Shown here: one piece after another, positions 32,401 through 44,360 of the stretch
Position numbering within the stretch: position 1 is the first letter of the stretch
Layout of the letters: each line of letters opens with the position of its first letter
Assembly (NCBI GenBank): GCA_932521025.1
Contig: OW051472.1
Span: forward strand, 3,410,001 to 3,474,000
Direction: 5' to 3'
DNA from: Oscheius onirici
Lineage: Eukaryota > Nematoda > Chromadorea > Rhabditida > Rhabditidae
DNA length: 64,000 bases
Made by a program: the position numbers and the translations under genes
Notes under the pieces: generated by a model
Database searches by the model: none
What the model saw: only the letters and a program-made list of their open reading frames with translations
Told to the model about the DNA's origin: nothing

Positions 32401-35400
32401 CAGGAATGACACACGTTGTGTCCTCATTAGGAGAAGACGGAAAATGTTTTTATTTCATCGCATTGTGTATAATACCGGGAGAAATCTAGTCATATCCTAC
32501 TATTCCGTTTGGAGAGCTATACTGTGAACGTCCTGATCATCTGGTCTTTGGGAGCAGAAGGTGAGTGGTTATATCGACCTGGCTTTACTACGATATACTG
32601 GCCTATATAACAGTTGTGACTGGCCTGTATAGCAGTTTTAAATCCATCAGCACATCACAAGACAATTCTAATAAACACGAGTTCGCCGCCAAAAATTCAA
32701 TTTCACTTGTCATCAAATTTCAGATTTTTTTCGCTAAGCAGCTTGACTAGCAAGTATTCCATGTTAAGCTTGCCGGCCCAGAAAACGGTTTGGTTCGAAG
32801 ATTGTGTCAGTCGTAAAACAACACTATGAATAGATATGTGAAACAACTCGAGTCTGGACACTGGAAAGAAGGATGTAAAAATGGCGAGAAAGACAAGAGA
32901 CGTAACCATGGCTGTTTTGCCAGATCACGATGGGGATATCCGAGATTGTTGTTGCGATTGGATCGGAAAACAGTCGGCTCATTCACGTGTTCTGTTAACT
33001 GCGAGAGCAGCGAAAAAGATTTCGGATTCTCTGCCCAGTTTTGTTTCCCTTTTAGAAGATGAACAAAGGTCGAGTTTCCTCGTGGCCCGGTCACATTCTC
33101 CTCTTCCCTCACCGGCAAACACTCGAAGATTTCGAAGAAAGTGGGGCGTATGACTCAATCAAAAATACAAAGAAATTTGAGCAGCGTGATTCGTACAGCT
33201 GGCCGGATGGGAGCCACGCCACACACAAAGAGCTCCCGACAAAAAAAACGACGAGCGCTTCTCTATTGAGGGCTGAATTAGTCAAAAGGGAACGCATAAT
33301 TATTGGAATGGAGGGGGTGGAGAGTTTTTGATGAAAGGATGGGCCAAAAAATGAGTAAGGGAAACAAAAAATATATCAATCAGGCGTCGGAAGTAGCTCA
33401 TCAGAATCTAAAAGGCGGGGGAATGTGGTCACGAGAGTCATAACAATCCTAGTTTGTCCATGAGATTGAGAGTTTTGAATTACAGGGAGCAAGTGATTTC
33501 GAAAACTTCTGACGGAGATTTATAAAACTTTAATGGGTGGTTATAATCCGTGATTTGACGAACTCTTTACATTCTAAAAAAACAGTGATCCGAGGACCAT
33601 AGATTCGAATTCTAGTAGTGTTTTGTGTCTTTACGGGAAGTATAAGATATTGTCAAGTGAATAGTTTTTGATCACTGAGGACTACTAAACCAACAGTTTT
33701 TTTCTTTAAAGAATCGTTTCGGTAGTGAAAAACAACAACTACTACAGCAGTTTCTGTTGAACAACATTATGAGATTTTTGTGACAAAAGTCAACTTTATT
33801 GAGAAGGACGACGTCAGTGATCGGATGACTAGGCTTCAATGCTTAGTTTCTGATTTTTGGTACGCTGTCAAAACTGCAATCTTTGCGAAACATTTTGATT
33901 CCTGGAGCAGCTTGCTCAATCAATTGTTGACTTGAAGAATGGGCTTCTTGCTGCATCTGTCGACAAGTATACAAGTGGGCTCCGGTCGTCTAACTATGTA
34001 TATGCAGTAGGCAACAGAATTTGGGACAGAATCCTCAAATTCTCTGGTGTTCACAGTACATTGTCCCACACATTTTTAAGACTGTGACGTTTCTGACCGA
34101 TTAAAAAGACTGTTTTAGCACCTAAAAACGAGGAATGAGTGTCTTTTTAAACTCATATCACCGGCTGATTAACCGACAGCGTGACCGTCGTCCTTACAAT
34201 AGTTTCCTCTTCCAGTGCTTGCCACAGTATGAGTCATCTTTCGAAAAAAAGAGCGCGTGATGTTGAGAAGAGTTCGGATTAGGTTCGAGAGAAATTGTGC
34301 CAATTAAGCGGCTCTCGGAGAGGGGAGAGAAGGGTGCGAAATAAACACTGAGAGAAGCGCGTGTCGGTGACGTTACTTTTCTTTTTGCGGGGGAGCTGTA
34401 ACCAGGTTTCGGAACTTCTTTAGAAGAAGACTCTTGAGAGTGAAAAGGGTACTGATAGGAGAAGGAGAAAACAAACGACCACGTCAACAGGGTGATGAAA
34501 AGGGGGAAACTCAGCATTACCGGACGGATTCAACGAAGCCTATATGTGGAATCAGAGACGTCATTGAAAACAAGCTGAAATCAGAGAGAAGAAGGCGGCT
34601 ACTCAAGAATGATCAAGAGGAGCCACTTCCCATAATGAAGATGATCTGTGGTGGTTTGTATGTTGCGTGTAAAGAACCATCTCGAGGACAGATTGTGATG
34701 CTGGAAAATGGACTGGGTTCGGACTCTTCAAAAAGATGAAGATCGGCAGAATTAACAGAACTCTGGATATAGAACTCTGGAGTTCAAAAGATGGATGTCT
34801 AGTAAACAAAGCTCATGTAAACTATCACCAAAATTATCAAGGCTTGTCATAAAGAAGCTCAGTTATCAGACGGAACACTTTGACTCATAATGACACGATC
34901 AGTCAAGTCTAAGCTTACAGTTTTACATTTTGAATAAAAAATATGGAAAAGGAATGTTTTCTCTCCTACTAATGAGGCCTGAACTGATCTTCCCTAGACA
35001 CGATACGCCTTAGTTTTGCAAGACAATAAGTTAAGTGGACTACCATACGAAAGATGATTGTTGAGTCTATACAAATGGCTGTTTTCAGAACATTTTTGTA
35101 GACAACCGACTCGTGTCAAGAAGTTATTTTTCAAAAAAGAAAAATCTGAATCTGGTTTGGTTCTTTTTGCAAAACGGTGTAGAACTGATGCTGAATCAGA
35201 GGTGAAAGATAAACTAAAGTAGTTTTCTACACAAGAAGTCATTGATCAACTTCTTGACCTATTAGATTAGTCAGTAACGTTCACTTTGTTAGAATACACA
35301 AGAACGATCGGAGCTGAGAGTTGCATTTAAGGTTGACCCAGTGCTTTAGAACTTTCAACTGACGCTGACTTGTCGAAACTTGTCAACACTAAACTCGAAA

Positions 35401-36856
35401 GAGTTTTCTTTCTGGAACTATTCTAGCTCGACGTCGTCTGCTGTGCCTTTTTTCTCTATCAGGTCAAGTGTTTCTATTTTCCCTACCCTGCCAGTACACT
35501 AGACACAGACATGTGACATTGCGAACAGTAGCGCCACAAACCCACTGCGTTCTTTTGAGTAGAGTCAGTTCTGAATCCGCTACAAATGGCAGCCTTTGAA
35601 AGAAGTTATCTTGCCCGGTTTTCCCTGCTTCCTTGGACACCTCCCTGAATCCACAGTGTTTGGTATAGTTCCTGGAGACCCGAGTATCCAATAGGGAAGA
35701 CTGATAGTTCTCTCTCGCGCTAAAAACTACTGACAGTTTCAGAAATGTAAAGGTTCTTCCTTTGTTTGTAATTTTCAGGCACCGCCTCGTCTGCGTCTTC
35801 TTTGACAAGTTTTCTATTGACTTATATACTTCATGAACAACATACCTGGTCAATACAAGCAGCAGTCATTGTGAGAGGAGGGATTAGAGCTCGGAGGATG
35901 CGTCGACTGGCACAACGTTTACCAAAACAATCTATTGATAGTCAAGAGCATCTGCAGACTGACATCGCCTTCAAAAAGCAATGAAAACAAAGGCTAGACT
36001 GTCTAAATAATCTCAATCAGAGGCTTCAGCTGAAGTGAGCGCTAAAACGCTACAAAGGATCAGACTCTACACCAGTTACGTGGATGTTATTTCTACTCAC
36101 TGGAGTGACGGGCAAACCACGCAGTATAAAAACCTAGCTGGATAATCCTTGACCTGTCTCGACACGTCTCGGCACGTCGCGACATGTTTCAACAGGTCGA
36201 CATTCGGTTCTTTGGCGAACAAAAAGTAGGGGTTATTGTGTCTTGTTTTCAGTTTCTGATGTCTCTCAAGGAATGAGTCTCAAAGCAATGAATTCTCTCC
36301 GTAGTCGTTCAGAGGTGACCGGCTTTAAATTTTATTGTGTTAGAAGGCGTTCAATCTCCAGGCAACACTTTTGACCGAATTGTTATAATTTAGCATTCAG
36401 CTCACTGCTGCTTACAAAGGCAAGCGTGATGTACAAAATCTTGATTGCAAGGCAGATTGGGCGTAACGTTTTTCTGCAACCCTCAACAAATCACGTACGC
36501 AATTTTGCGTGACTGAAAGTACGCGACGCGCCAGATGTGCATTCATTTTTTTGGTTCTACATGCTCGCGTAGAGAAACTCTTTTTTTAAGAAATTGCTCA
36601 TTTTCATTTCTTTCTTTCGAGCGTAACCTTGCTCTATCGCAAAAACTTTGGGCGCGTTCAAGGAGGCTTGAACCGATCGAACCGTTTTCTTGTTCAGGAA
36701 GTGGTTTCGAAAGGTTTTCATTCCAATAAACATCAAATCGGTCAGAGAAACTCGTAAAAATTGGAAAATTGGACGTGCCAAACCGAAAGAAGTACGAAAC
36801 GTCGCTCTTTCCTTACCACTTCACTAAATTGATTTTAAAATATCCAGGTAACCAAA
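32401..36856. other. Gene-poor region upstream of the DP gene
   Basis: I see no exon chain with matching phase or a known motif on either strand. The base skew is weaker and mixed compared with 29.7-32.4 kb. At 36150-36205 there is a cluster of near repeats (GACACGTCTCG, GGCACGTCGCGACATG). The last bases before 36857 form a TTTAAAATATCCAG acceptor, probably the trans-splice site of the DP gene. Confidence 0.45.
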
Positions 36857-38504
36857 ATGGAAGGAACCAAAACGTATACTGTTCGATCAGTCACTTCAGG
36901 AGCTCCATATCTCACAGAGAATAGACCGGCACGAAGTTTTGTTGCTCAGGTAATCTTTATCGATTCATTCAAACATATGTTTCTTCAGGTTCGAAGACCC
37001 GTATTTGTGCAGAATCAAAGCCGTCAACAGCAGCCTGTTCACCGTGTTATTGTGCCTCCCATTCCTCCAGTTAATCAACATCCACAGCAGGCTCTGAGAC
37101 GCTTTGTTAGGTACTTTATTCATGTATTTTTGTTGTAGTTTTTTTTTTCAGTTCTCCTACCATCAATTCGCAGCTGCGTTATGATCTGGATTTTGCCGAT
37201 GCCAAGCGATGTGCTGACAAGTCTAAAGGGCTTCGTCATTTTTCAACAAAAGTCTGTGAAAAGGTCAAGGAGAAGGGACGCACAAACTACAACGAAGTGG
37301 CCGATGAACTCGTACACGAATACTTTGACTCCAATTCCACTATTCAAGTCAATGATGTGAGAGATATTTTGATAGTCTGTTACATCAGTTTGGTTTAGGA
37401 AAAGCATCAATACGACATGAAAAACATTCGCAGAAGGGTCTACGATGCCTTGAACGTTCTCTTGGCCATGAATATTATTCAGAAAAACAAAAAGGTGGGA
37501 AGGATCTTCGATAATTCAGACTTATAATTTTAGGACATCATCTGGGTCGGTTTGCCCACTTCTACTGCACAAGAATTCAAGCGGCTCGCTGAGGAAAAGG
37601 AGAAGCGTGAGGAAAGAATGCGTGAGAAGGCCGAGAATCTTCAAGAGCTGGTCATCCAGTTGGTCGCCTACAAGTCTCTTGTCGAGAAGAACAGGGAACG
37701 CGAGAGACAAGAAGGTCGTCCAAGCGACAATTCCGTCCTTTACTTGCCTTACGTAATCATCAACACCGAGAAGAGGTCAGTGTTCTTTCTAATTTATCAC
37801 CCTATTTTTGCAGAGCCATGGTTGATTGCCAAGTAGCCAATGACAAGTCGGAGTTTCTGTTTAATTTCGACCAGCCGTTTGAGATTCACGACGACGTGGA
37901 AGTGTTGAAACGACTTGGCTTGGCTCATGGATTGGAGCGTGGAGAGATGTCACAGGAGGTCACGGACAACATAAAGAAGAATCTTCCACCGTCTCTCAGA
38001 GATTTTGTCGATCAAATCATGAAGGGTAGGTATTTTCAAATATCGTTGGACAATATTCATCTTTCAGGTCAAATTGAAATCCTGCGCGACCAGGAAAAGC
38101 AAGTCCATCACAATGTGCAGACCGATACGAAGCCGCCGCCTCTCATTGGTACAACCACAGCTCGTGCTCCAGTTGTGATCGCTCGTACTGTTCCAGGCAG
38201 CAAATATCAGCTTGTGAAGCCGACGAATGGACACGAATCGAGAACTAACATAGGAATTGCAGTAAGTTTTTTTTTTCAATGCAAACCTTCTATCACAATT
38301 AGCAACAGTCCAGTAGTCGAGTGCAGAATGTTCAGCCAGCTTCTGCGAATCTTCAGAGCAGAGCTTCTCTTCCACAATACGACGTCGTTGACCAGGTATT
38401 CCCTCTCATTTTGTTTTTGCCTAACTTTGGTTTTCCAGGCAGAAGACTACGAAATGAATGACTTCTACGAAGGTTTTCCTGGTGGAGAAACTGAGAATTT
38501 GTAA
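36857..38504 (+). CDS. TFDP: DP transcription factor (E2F dimerisation partner)
   Basis: DP proteins pair with E2F to bind promoters of cell-cycle genes. The DNA-binding domain is clear: [35 protein letters not shown], then [20 protein letters not shown] with [12 protein letters not shown]. This is the winged-helix [11 protein letters not shown] signature shared by DP proteins. A coiled coil (about [20 protein letters not shown]) and the marked-box-like dimerisation region ([12 protein letters not shown], then [20 protein letters not shown] and [14 protein letters not shown]) follow. The C-terminus is acidic, ending [20 protein letters not shown], as in animal DP proteins. About nine short introns. 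The start ATG lies 9 nt behind a TATCCAG acceptor. It is convergent with the MSP-domain gene, with stops about 230 nt apart. The nematode orthologue is dpl-1. Confidence 0.96.
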
Positions 38505-38735
38505 AGTGTTCAACTTGTCTAATGAAGCGATTTAATCCTTTAAAACCTCGCTACCAAAACATCACAAAAAAGTGAAGACATAGACGTTCCACAACATTAA
38601 AAGGGAAATGAAACTAGTTTCATTGAAATTGGGGTTGATAGCACATTTTAGATCATTCCTTTTAGGACCTGCTGAGACCTCTCGTACTGCTTTTGGTTCT
38701 TCTTCCATTCTTCATAGGGCAGAATCGGTCGGGTT

Positions 38736-39784
38736 TAGAAATCAAGGTCGTTGGCCAGGTTCTCATCATTGTCCTTTCTCAGACGCCTGGAAGATTTGGG
38801 GGTTAGATATCACATCAATACAGGTAAGATAACTCATTAAAACTGAATTTTTAAAAAGATGCAAACTCACCTGCCAATTAACTGTGCGGTTTTGGCAATC
38901 GGATCGATCAAGATTGTCCTTTTCTCCGCTCTCGGGTATAGCATCTCCTCTTCAAATGGCATCATGATGTCGAGGCTGTCTGCCTTTTGAGTCCAAATGA
39001 AGATGGTTAGCTCCATCTGTGGACAGTCCTCAGGCACTTTGACGCACATCCGAAGTTTCGCGTTGCCAACTATTGTAGAGATTCCAGACGGGGCGACGAC
39101 AAATCCTTGGACGCTGTTGACTTTCACCCGACGACTGTAGACGCTCGTTGGATTCTTGATAACGAACGAGGAGTACCGACCAGCGACTTCATTCACAAGC
39201 ACCATTCCATCCAGAGCGGGCGGTGCCCCCTTCCATATGTGTTTGGGCGGAAGAAGTTGCTCAGAGCCGTAGCAAGATGAATCGGGTTGCTGGCGGAGCA
39301 CTGGAGACACAGGTTGCACGAAGAAAGTCTGTAGAAGTACTGCTCGGTCTGTCCAGAAGATAGACTCTTCATTTCGTCCACTTCGAATACACGGAATTGT
39401 GTACACTTCCCTCCACCCGTGACGGTTTTTCCACTCATTCGAATACTATAATTCTGTCATCAGTGCGAAGAGAAACATGTCCTTACCCGTGCAGATCGTC
39501 ATTTCCAATTTACTCCTTTCGAAGAAGAATGACTGCCTATTTCCGGGGTTTATCTCAACTCTATCCAATTTCACGTCTCTTGTGACCACGGATTCGGTCC
39601 AGAACGACTTCAGACAGGTGTCGAGTCCCCGAGCGACCTCTTCTTCTTCATTTGACAAATAACGGCGACTCGTCAACTCGATATAGAGAGGATCCGTAGT
39701 AGAAGATGGCAGACTCGACAACAGATTCTTTCTGACGAATGCCAGTCCTTTATGAGCGGAAAGTTGTCTGTATCTGTAATACAC
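38736..39784 (-). CDS. MSP-domain (PapD-like) protein, 5' end incomplete
   Basis: The core exon reads GRYSSFVIKNPTSVYSRRVK, then VNSVQGFVVAPSGISTIVGN and ELTIFIWTQKADS. This is the immunoglobulin-like fold of the major sperm protein/VAP superfamily (FxIKNP-T, RVKVN and PSG motifs). The last exon, after an intron, gives RRLRKDNDENLANDLDF and a stop at 38736. Upstream pieces RKNLLSSLPSSTTDPLYIEL and MSGKTVTGGGKCTQFRVFEV look coding. The second joins the MSP part only if the frame changes near 39225, so there is a base error or a damaged copy. No start codon is found. The exon at 39784 begins after a TATTACAG acceptor, and the expected 5' exon direction is filled by three inverted-repeat elements. 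It may be a truncated gene. The role is unknown; in nematodes many such proteins act in sperm or at membranes. Confidence 0.65.
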
Positions 39785-40023
39785 AGTAGACTACCCGGGA
39801 CATTCGCAGTATGCCCCCTTATTTGTGCCACAAGTCGTGAAAATTTTTGGGTAGATAGACTAGGAAAATGAAAGCAAAAGTGGAAATAAAAGAGAAAAAT
39901 ACGGGTATGAGTAGAAAACATGACTAATCTGGGTTTTCTTCTTGATTTTTTTGCAAAAAAAAATTATTGGAGAGAAAAAAAAGAGATTTTGAAAATCGGA
40001 TTTGCCTGCACTTGTATAGTATA

Positions 40024-40984
40024 CTTGGGCAGCTCGAGCCTGTTTTTGACCCTCGAGCCGCTTCGGCTCGATTTTTTTTTCAAATGTCAAATTTTTCTCA
40101 GCTTTCTGATCAGTGAAGTGCGGAAATTTCTTCTGCAAAAGTGCGTAACGATTAGGTATCGTCCTTTTTAGCGTTGTTTTCTTCAGTTTTTCTTATTTTT
40201 TTTCTATTTTCCCTTGATGAATACTGCCCAAATGCACTCACAAAAAAATAAAAACAGAATAAAAAAAAGTTTGGATAACTAACTTCGTATTTAACAAGTG
40301 TAGACAAGTCAGTATTGGGAGACTTTGCTTCTGCGTTCGGTAGTTCCCACACAAAAAATATATGGGGGATAGTACGTAACTTTGGCACTGGAAGGGCATT
40401 GCAAACCTGGTGCTGACTAAAACTACAGAAGAAGTTATCAGGCATTTCGGGGAATTTGAAAAAAAAACTTGGGTAATACGCGAGCTTGGTAACCCCCTCA
40501 GTTCAAATTTTTGACGCGTCAACCCCCTGGTGTTGATTTTTTATGCTTTTACCCATTTTCCACCTATTTTTTACACTTTTAAAGTATGTTTATCGAATTC
40601 TACGCCTAAAACAACCCCTAGAACGTTAAAACTGCAAAGGAAAACCTTTGATTTTCGAAAAAAAACTCGTGGGAACAATAGTAGGCAAAGATTGCCTATT
40701 TCGCTCAAATTTTGAGCTGTTTTCGGATTCTAGGGGTTGTTTTTAGCATAGAATTCGATAAACATACTCAAAAAGTGTAAAAAAATAAGTGGAAAATGGG
40801 TAAAAGCATAAAAAATAAACACCAGGGGGTTGACGCTCCAAAAATTTGAACTGAGGCGGTTGCCAGCTCGAGTATTACCAAACTTTGTTCTGAAATTTTT
40901 GGCTTGGAGGCTCGATCCGACCAGTCGTCGAGCCAAGCCGGCTCGAAAAAAGCTCGAGCCTAAAAATTTCGGTTAGCGCCCAAG
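40024..40984. mobile_element. TA-flanked foldback element
   Basis: The ends CTTGGGC...GCCCAAG are flanked by TA at 40022-40023 and 40985-40986. Outer arms carry related CTCGAGCC words (AGCTCGAGCC near both ends). A longer inner palindrome spans about 40480-40880, with TCAACCCCCTGGTGTTGATT, TTTTTACACTTTT and TATGTTTATCGAATTC words mirrored on the right. It has no coding capacity. The right TA is the same TA that begins the next element, so one inserted at the edge of the other. Confidence 0.8.
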
Positions 40985-40986
40985 TA

Positions 40987-41946
40987 CCGTATTACATCTA
41001 ATTGAAGCACCCCCTCCCAAAAATGGCGCGGTTTCTAGGGATTTCAATTTCTTTCGCGCTCTTTTTTGCTGTTCTTGTATTTTTCAGTATTTTTTCTATT
41101 TCATTGCTTTTTTTTCAATATTTTGGCGAGATGTATTTTTAGATGAACAAAGATGATGAAGACGATGATCATGATCGGTTCTATGGTACGAATGGAGATT
41201 CTAGTGGATAAAAAAAGAAGTTCCATCGAAGCTTGCCTAACAATCGCAACGAAGTCAACGTAGGATTGTTCAAAAGACACTGCCAAGAAGAAAGAAGCCT
41301 CCTTCCAAACGCCCCCGTAGCCGCAAAAGAAGCCTATTCCGAAATGCAACTGAGCGATCGACAAGGAAATTACCAAAAGTACCCAAAACTTATGTCAGAA
41401 CGAAAGATCTCCCGAAACGCCGATTTGAAACATCAAAGGACTTATCAACAGCCGGACGCATCAGCTTCGCACTATTGAAAGGCCTGACTCGACAAAACTC
41501 CATGATGATCTTCAACAGAGATTTTATGTCCAGGAGGAAAGCTTGAACCAGTACCATCGTTCTTACCGGACGAAGTGGAATAACCATTCGCACGATGAAG
41601 GTAAACGGAAGTCCAGGATCTGATAGGATTACACCACATTTGCTGTATCACGGAAGGAATGAAGCCGTTCCTCTCATCACAGACCCTTACAATCCTTCCA
41701 ATTTCCGCCCTATCACTCTACCACAGTGCATTTGGAATATCTGAACTGGATTGTTACTGTCTGGGAGCAAATTCCGCAGGAAACTACCGCAGTTTCCTTC
41801 AAGACATGCGGCATTTCAAATGAGATGATGACGTAGTAGACGAAGATGTTTCAGATGGTAAAAAATTGTAATCGAAAAATAGAAGCACCCCCAAAAAGGT
41901 CGATTGAAAAATAGAAGCACATGTGCTTCAATTAGAGGTAATACGG
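40987..41946. mobile_element. 960-bp TA-flanked element, larger relative of the 99-bp MITE
   Basis: The left end CCGTATTACATCTAATTGAA and the right end (reverse complement CCGTATTACCTCTAATTGAA, then AGCACATGTGCTTCTATTTT) match both ends of the 14861-14959 MITE. TA lies on both sides (40985-40986 and 41947-41948). The interior holds an RTE fragment (41380-41745) and unrelated sequence. No transposase is recognisable. Confidence 0.8.
41380..41745 (+). mobile_element. RTE-like reverse transcriptase N-terminal fragment
   Basis: A frame with LEPVPSFLPDEVEITIRTMK, then VNGSPGSDRITPHLL and ITDPYNPSNFRPITLPQC, matches the start of non-LTR reverse transcriptase domains (PDEVE, G-x-PGxDxI, NPSNFRPITL). 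It needs at least one frame change upstream and stops soon after FRPITLPQCIWNI. It covers the part just N-terminal to the relic at 9372-10607, so both may come from one family. It is nested inside the 960-bp element. Confidence 0.8.
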
Positions 41947-42566
41947 TATATTGTATAGTCTGTTCTGTAGAGAAATCATGGAAAAGCGGAAGAAAACAGT
42001 TTTTCACTGATTTTGACACTTTGTCAGTGTTATCTCTTCAAATTTAGACGTTTCTAGGGTATGTTTTCACGCTGAATCGATTAAAACGACCTAGAAGTCG
42101 AGAGTTCTGACAGAGTCTACTTCAACCCCTGAACCTTTTTGTTTGGCGATAACAGATCATGAAATCTGGCGAAAATAATGTTTCTCGGAATTCATGGAAT
42201 TTTTCTGTGATTTACAAATTTGTATGTTATAGTTCTTGAACATTGTTGCTTTTTTTTAGTGTTAGAAGAACAAAATGGGCGTAAAACTGCAGAAATTACC
42301 GAAAAACGACCCAAATTTAGTTCAAGCAAAAGGCGAAAATTCAAGTGGGGGGGGGCATATCTAAGATCTAACCGACATACCTTCTAAGGCTTTCGCCATG
42401 ACGAAATGAAGTGAGGGCATCTTGCAGAATAGAAAACCATTGAAGTGTCTTCGAACAAGCGAAAAACTCTAGTTTAATTACAACTTTTGTGTTTTATTAT
42501 TACAATGTCTTTGTTTCACATGTAATCCTCTGGTAATTGTAACTCGCTTTCTTCAACGAATATTAA

Positions 42567-42912
42567 AGGGACAGTCCCGTTGTGTGTGAACGTGTGATGA
42601 GGGGAAATCAGGCAACTGCGTGGCGGTAAAATGAGTGGTGGAACGCTAAATTTAGTGGAAAATAGACGAAAACAACGGATTTTAGGCCAAAAAGTGCATT
42701 TTCGTCTTTTTCCGTCATGTTTCAACCAATTTTGACGTTTCACCACTCATTTTAGATGTAATTTTTGACGAGAAATCGATTGGTAACAAGTTAAAATCGG
42801 AAAAATGAGTGTGGAACGAAGAAAACACGGAAATGCAATATTTGAGGTATTTGATGTTTGAATGCGCGGGCTTCCCAGATTTCTCCGATCTCGTTATACT
42901 GGGACTGTCCCT
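42567..42912. mobile_element. TTAA-flanked foldback MITE
   Basis: AGGGACAGTCCC begins the element and GGGACTGTCCCT ends it. TTAA lies on both sides (42563-42566 and 42913-42916), the target used by piggyBac-type transposases. The interior is a second inverted repeat: AAATGAGTGGTGGAACG against TTTCACCACTCATTTTAG, with a GACGAAAACAACGG / CATTTTCGTC centre. No coding capacity. Confidence 0.8.
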
Positions 42913-42916
42913 TTAA

Positions 42917-44360
42917 ACAAACTTTCGCGAAACAACCATCAGGCTCCCACCAGTTGTTCGCTTTCGATGAACCGAGCAATACTGCAGAGATGAATCGTTA
43001 AAAAGAATTCCGTTCCAAACCACAAAACTGATTTATGGTCCAATAAATATGCTCAATCAAGCGAGCATCTAAAAAATAGGATAGTTGGAATGAGTCAAAA
43101 AGAGACATATTGTACGATGTCACAAAAAAGTAAAGAGCAAATCAAAGAATCTGTAAAGCTCGAAAGATTGGTATTGTTTTCAGAGTATGTCTCAGCAGTG
43201 ACCAATTGTTTGTTTCTTTCCGTAGTTCATCGCAGAAAACAGTCTCTGTCTCTATAAAACCGGACTATTATTTCCTTCCGAAATCAAAAAGTATGTTCAT
43301 TTCCTGGGCCGTTTCTTCTGGGGGCGAGTCCGCCGGCCGGATTAGTGTTCCCGTAAGACAATGCTCCGTTGGGAAACAACCGGCCATGTCTCGTCTCCAG
43401 TGTCCACTTTCCTACAAGTTTTCTTTCGAGAGATTATCAGTCTGAATTGTCCACCAGGACACGTTGGACACCCGATAACGAACCCTATCAGTTGCCACTG
43501 ACTATACAGGCTGCTTGCTATGCAGAATCAAAAACTTTCGAGATCCTTGTTAAAACTCTCTCGAGACCTTTATGTTTTCGTCTAAAGAACAGCGTTCCTT
43601 TGACCAGAAATCAATAAATTCCGAACTCCGTCTATCAGCTGGGAACCCTTTTGTTCCTGTCAAAGTAGACACAGAGTTTCTTATTGCTGGTTTAGCGAAA
43701 AACTGAAAATGAGCTCATCTCTTCAGAAAAAAAATTATGAAAACCTTTGGTACCTGATAATATGGTCTCCGGACTTTTCCCGTTCGATTCCTTCCTCGTT
43801 CTACTCTTGACTTCCTGATATCCTGGTCAAGTTTTTTTTCACTTTCACTTATTACCAGACTAAACACCTTTCAACAATTTCCCTCCCCTATTCGCAATTC
43901 TTGACTGATAACTGCAAACCAATCTCTGATCACTCGTTCCATTTCAACAGATCCACTAGAACGACAGATTGTACCAATTGAATGGAAGTCAAACTAATCC
44001 AATTTATTGACCATTCTTCTTAATATGTAAACAGGCACCGTTTACCATGTCTTGTTTGGCAAATATCAGTGACAACACTTACCAAAATTTATCAATCACC
44101 CTCTTAAAATATTCTAATTATTGACTTAAGATCAAGTTCAAAGCCTGGCAGAATTATGTGGTCAAAGACTTGGTTTGTGCACGACCAAAAGTTCTCTAAG
44201 CTCCAACTGTTTCCATTCCTGTTCTCATCTCTTGTCTCAAGTGATAACTCTGAGTCAATCTCTGGTCACTCCTTCCTCTTTTCATCAGATCTTCCTTTTC
44301 TTTACAACGTGACCGAATCCTGTTTTGCCTATCAGTGTCACTTTCGGTCAATCTTCAGGC
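42917..44360. other. Pyrimidine-rich upstream region of UNC-93-like copy A
   Basis: No supported gene. The + strand becomes rich in C and T from about 43.2 kb up to the acceptor TCAATCTTCAG just before the ATG at 44361. This mirrors, on the opposite strand, the skew upstream of copy B at 29.7-32.4 kb. Confidence 0.5.

Noticed and set aside
32881..33153. 90-codon frame starting MARKTRDVTM
   Set aside because: Overlaps other open frames on both strands, with no splice or family support.
35464..35853. 129-codon open frame on the - strand
   Set aside because: No recognisable domain and no neighbouring exons; likely chance.
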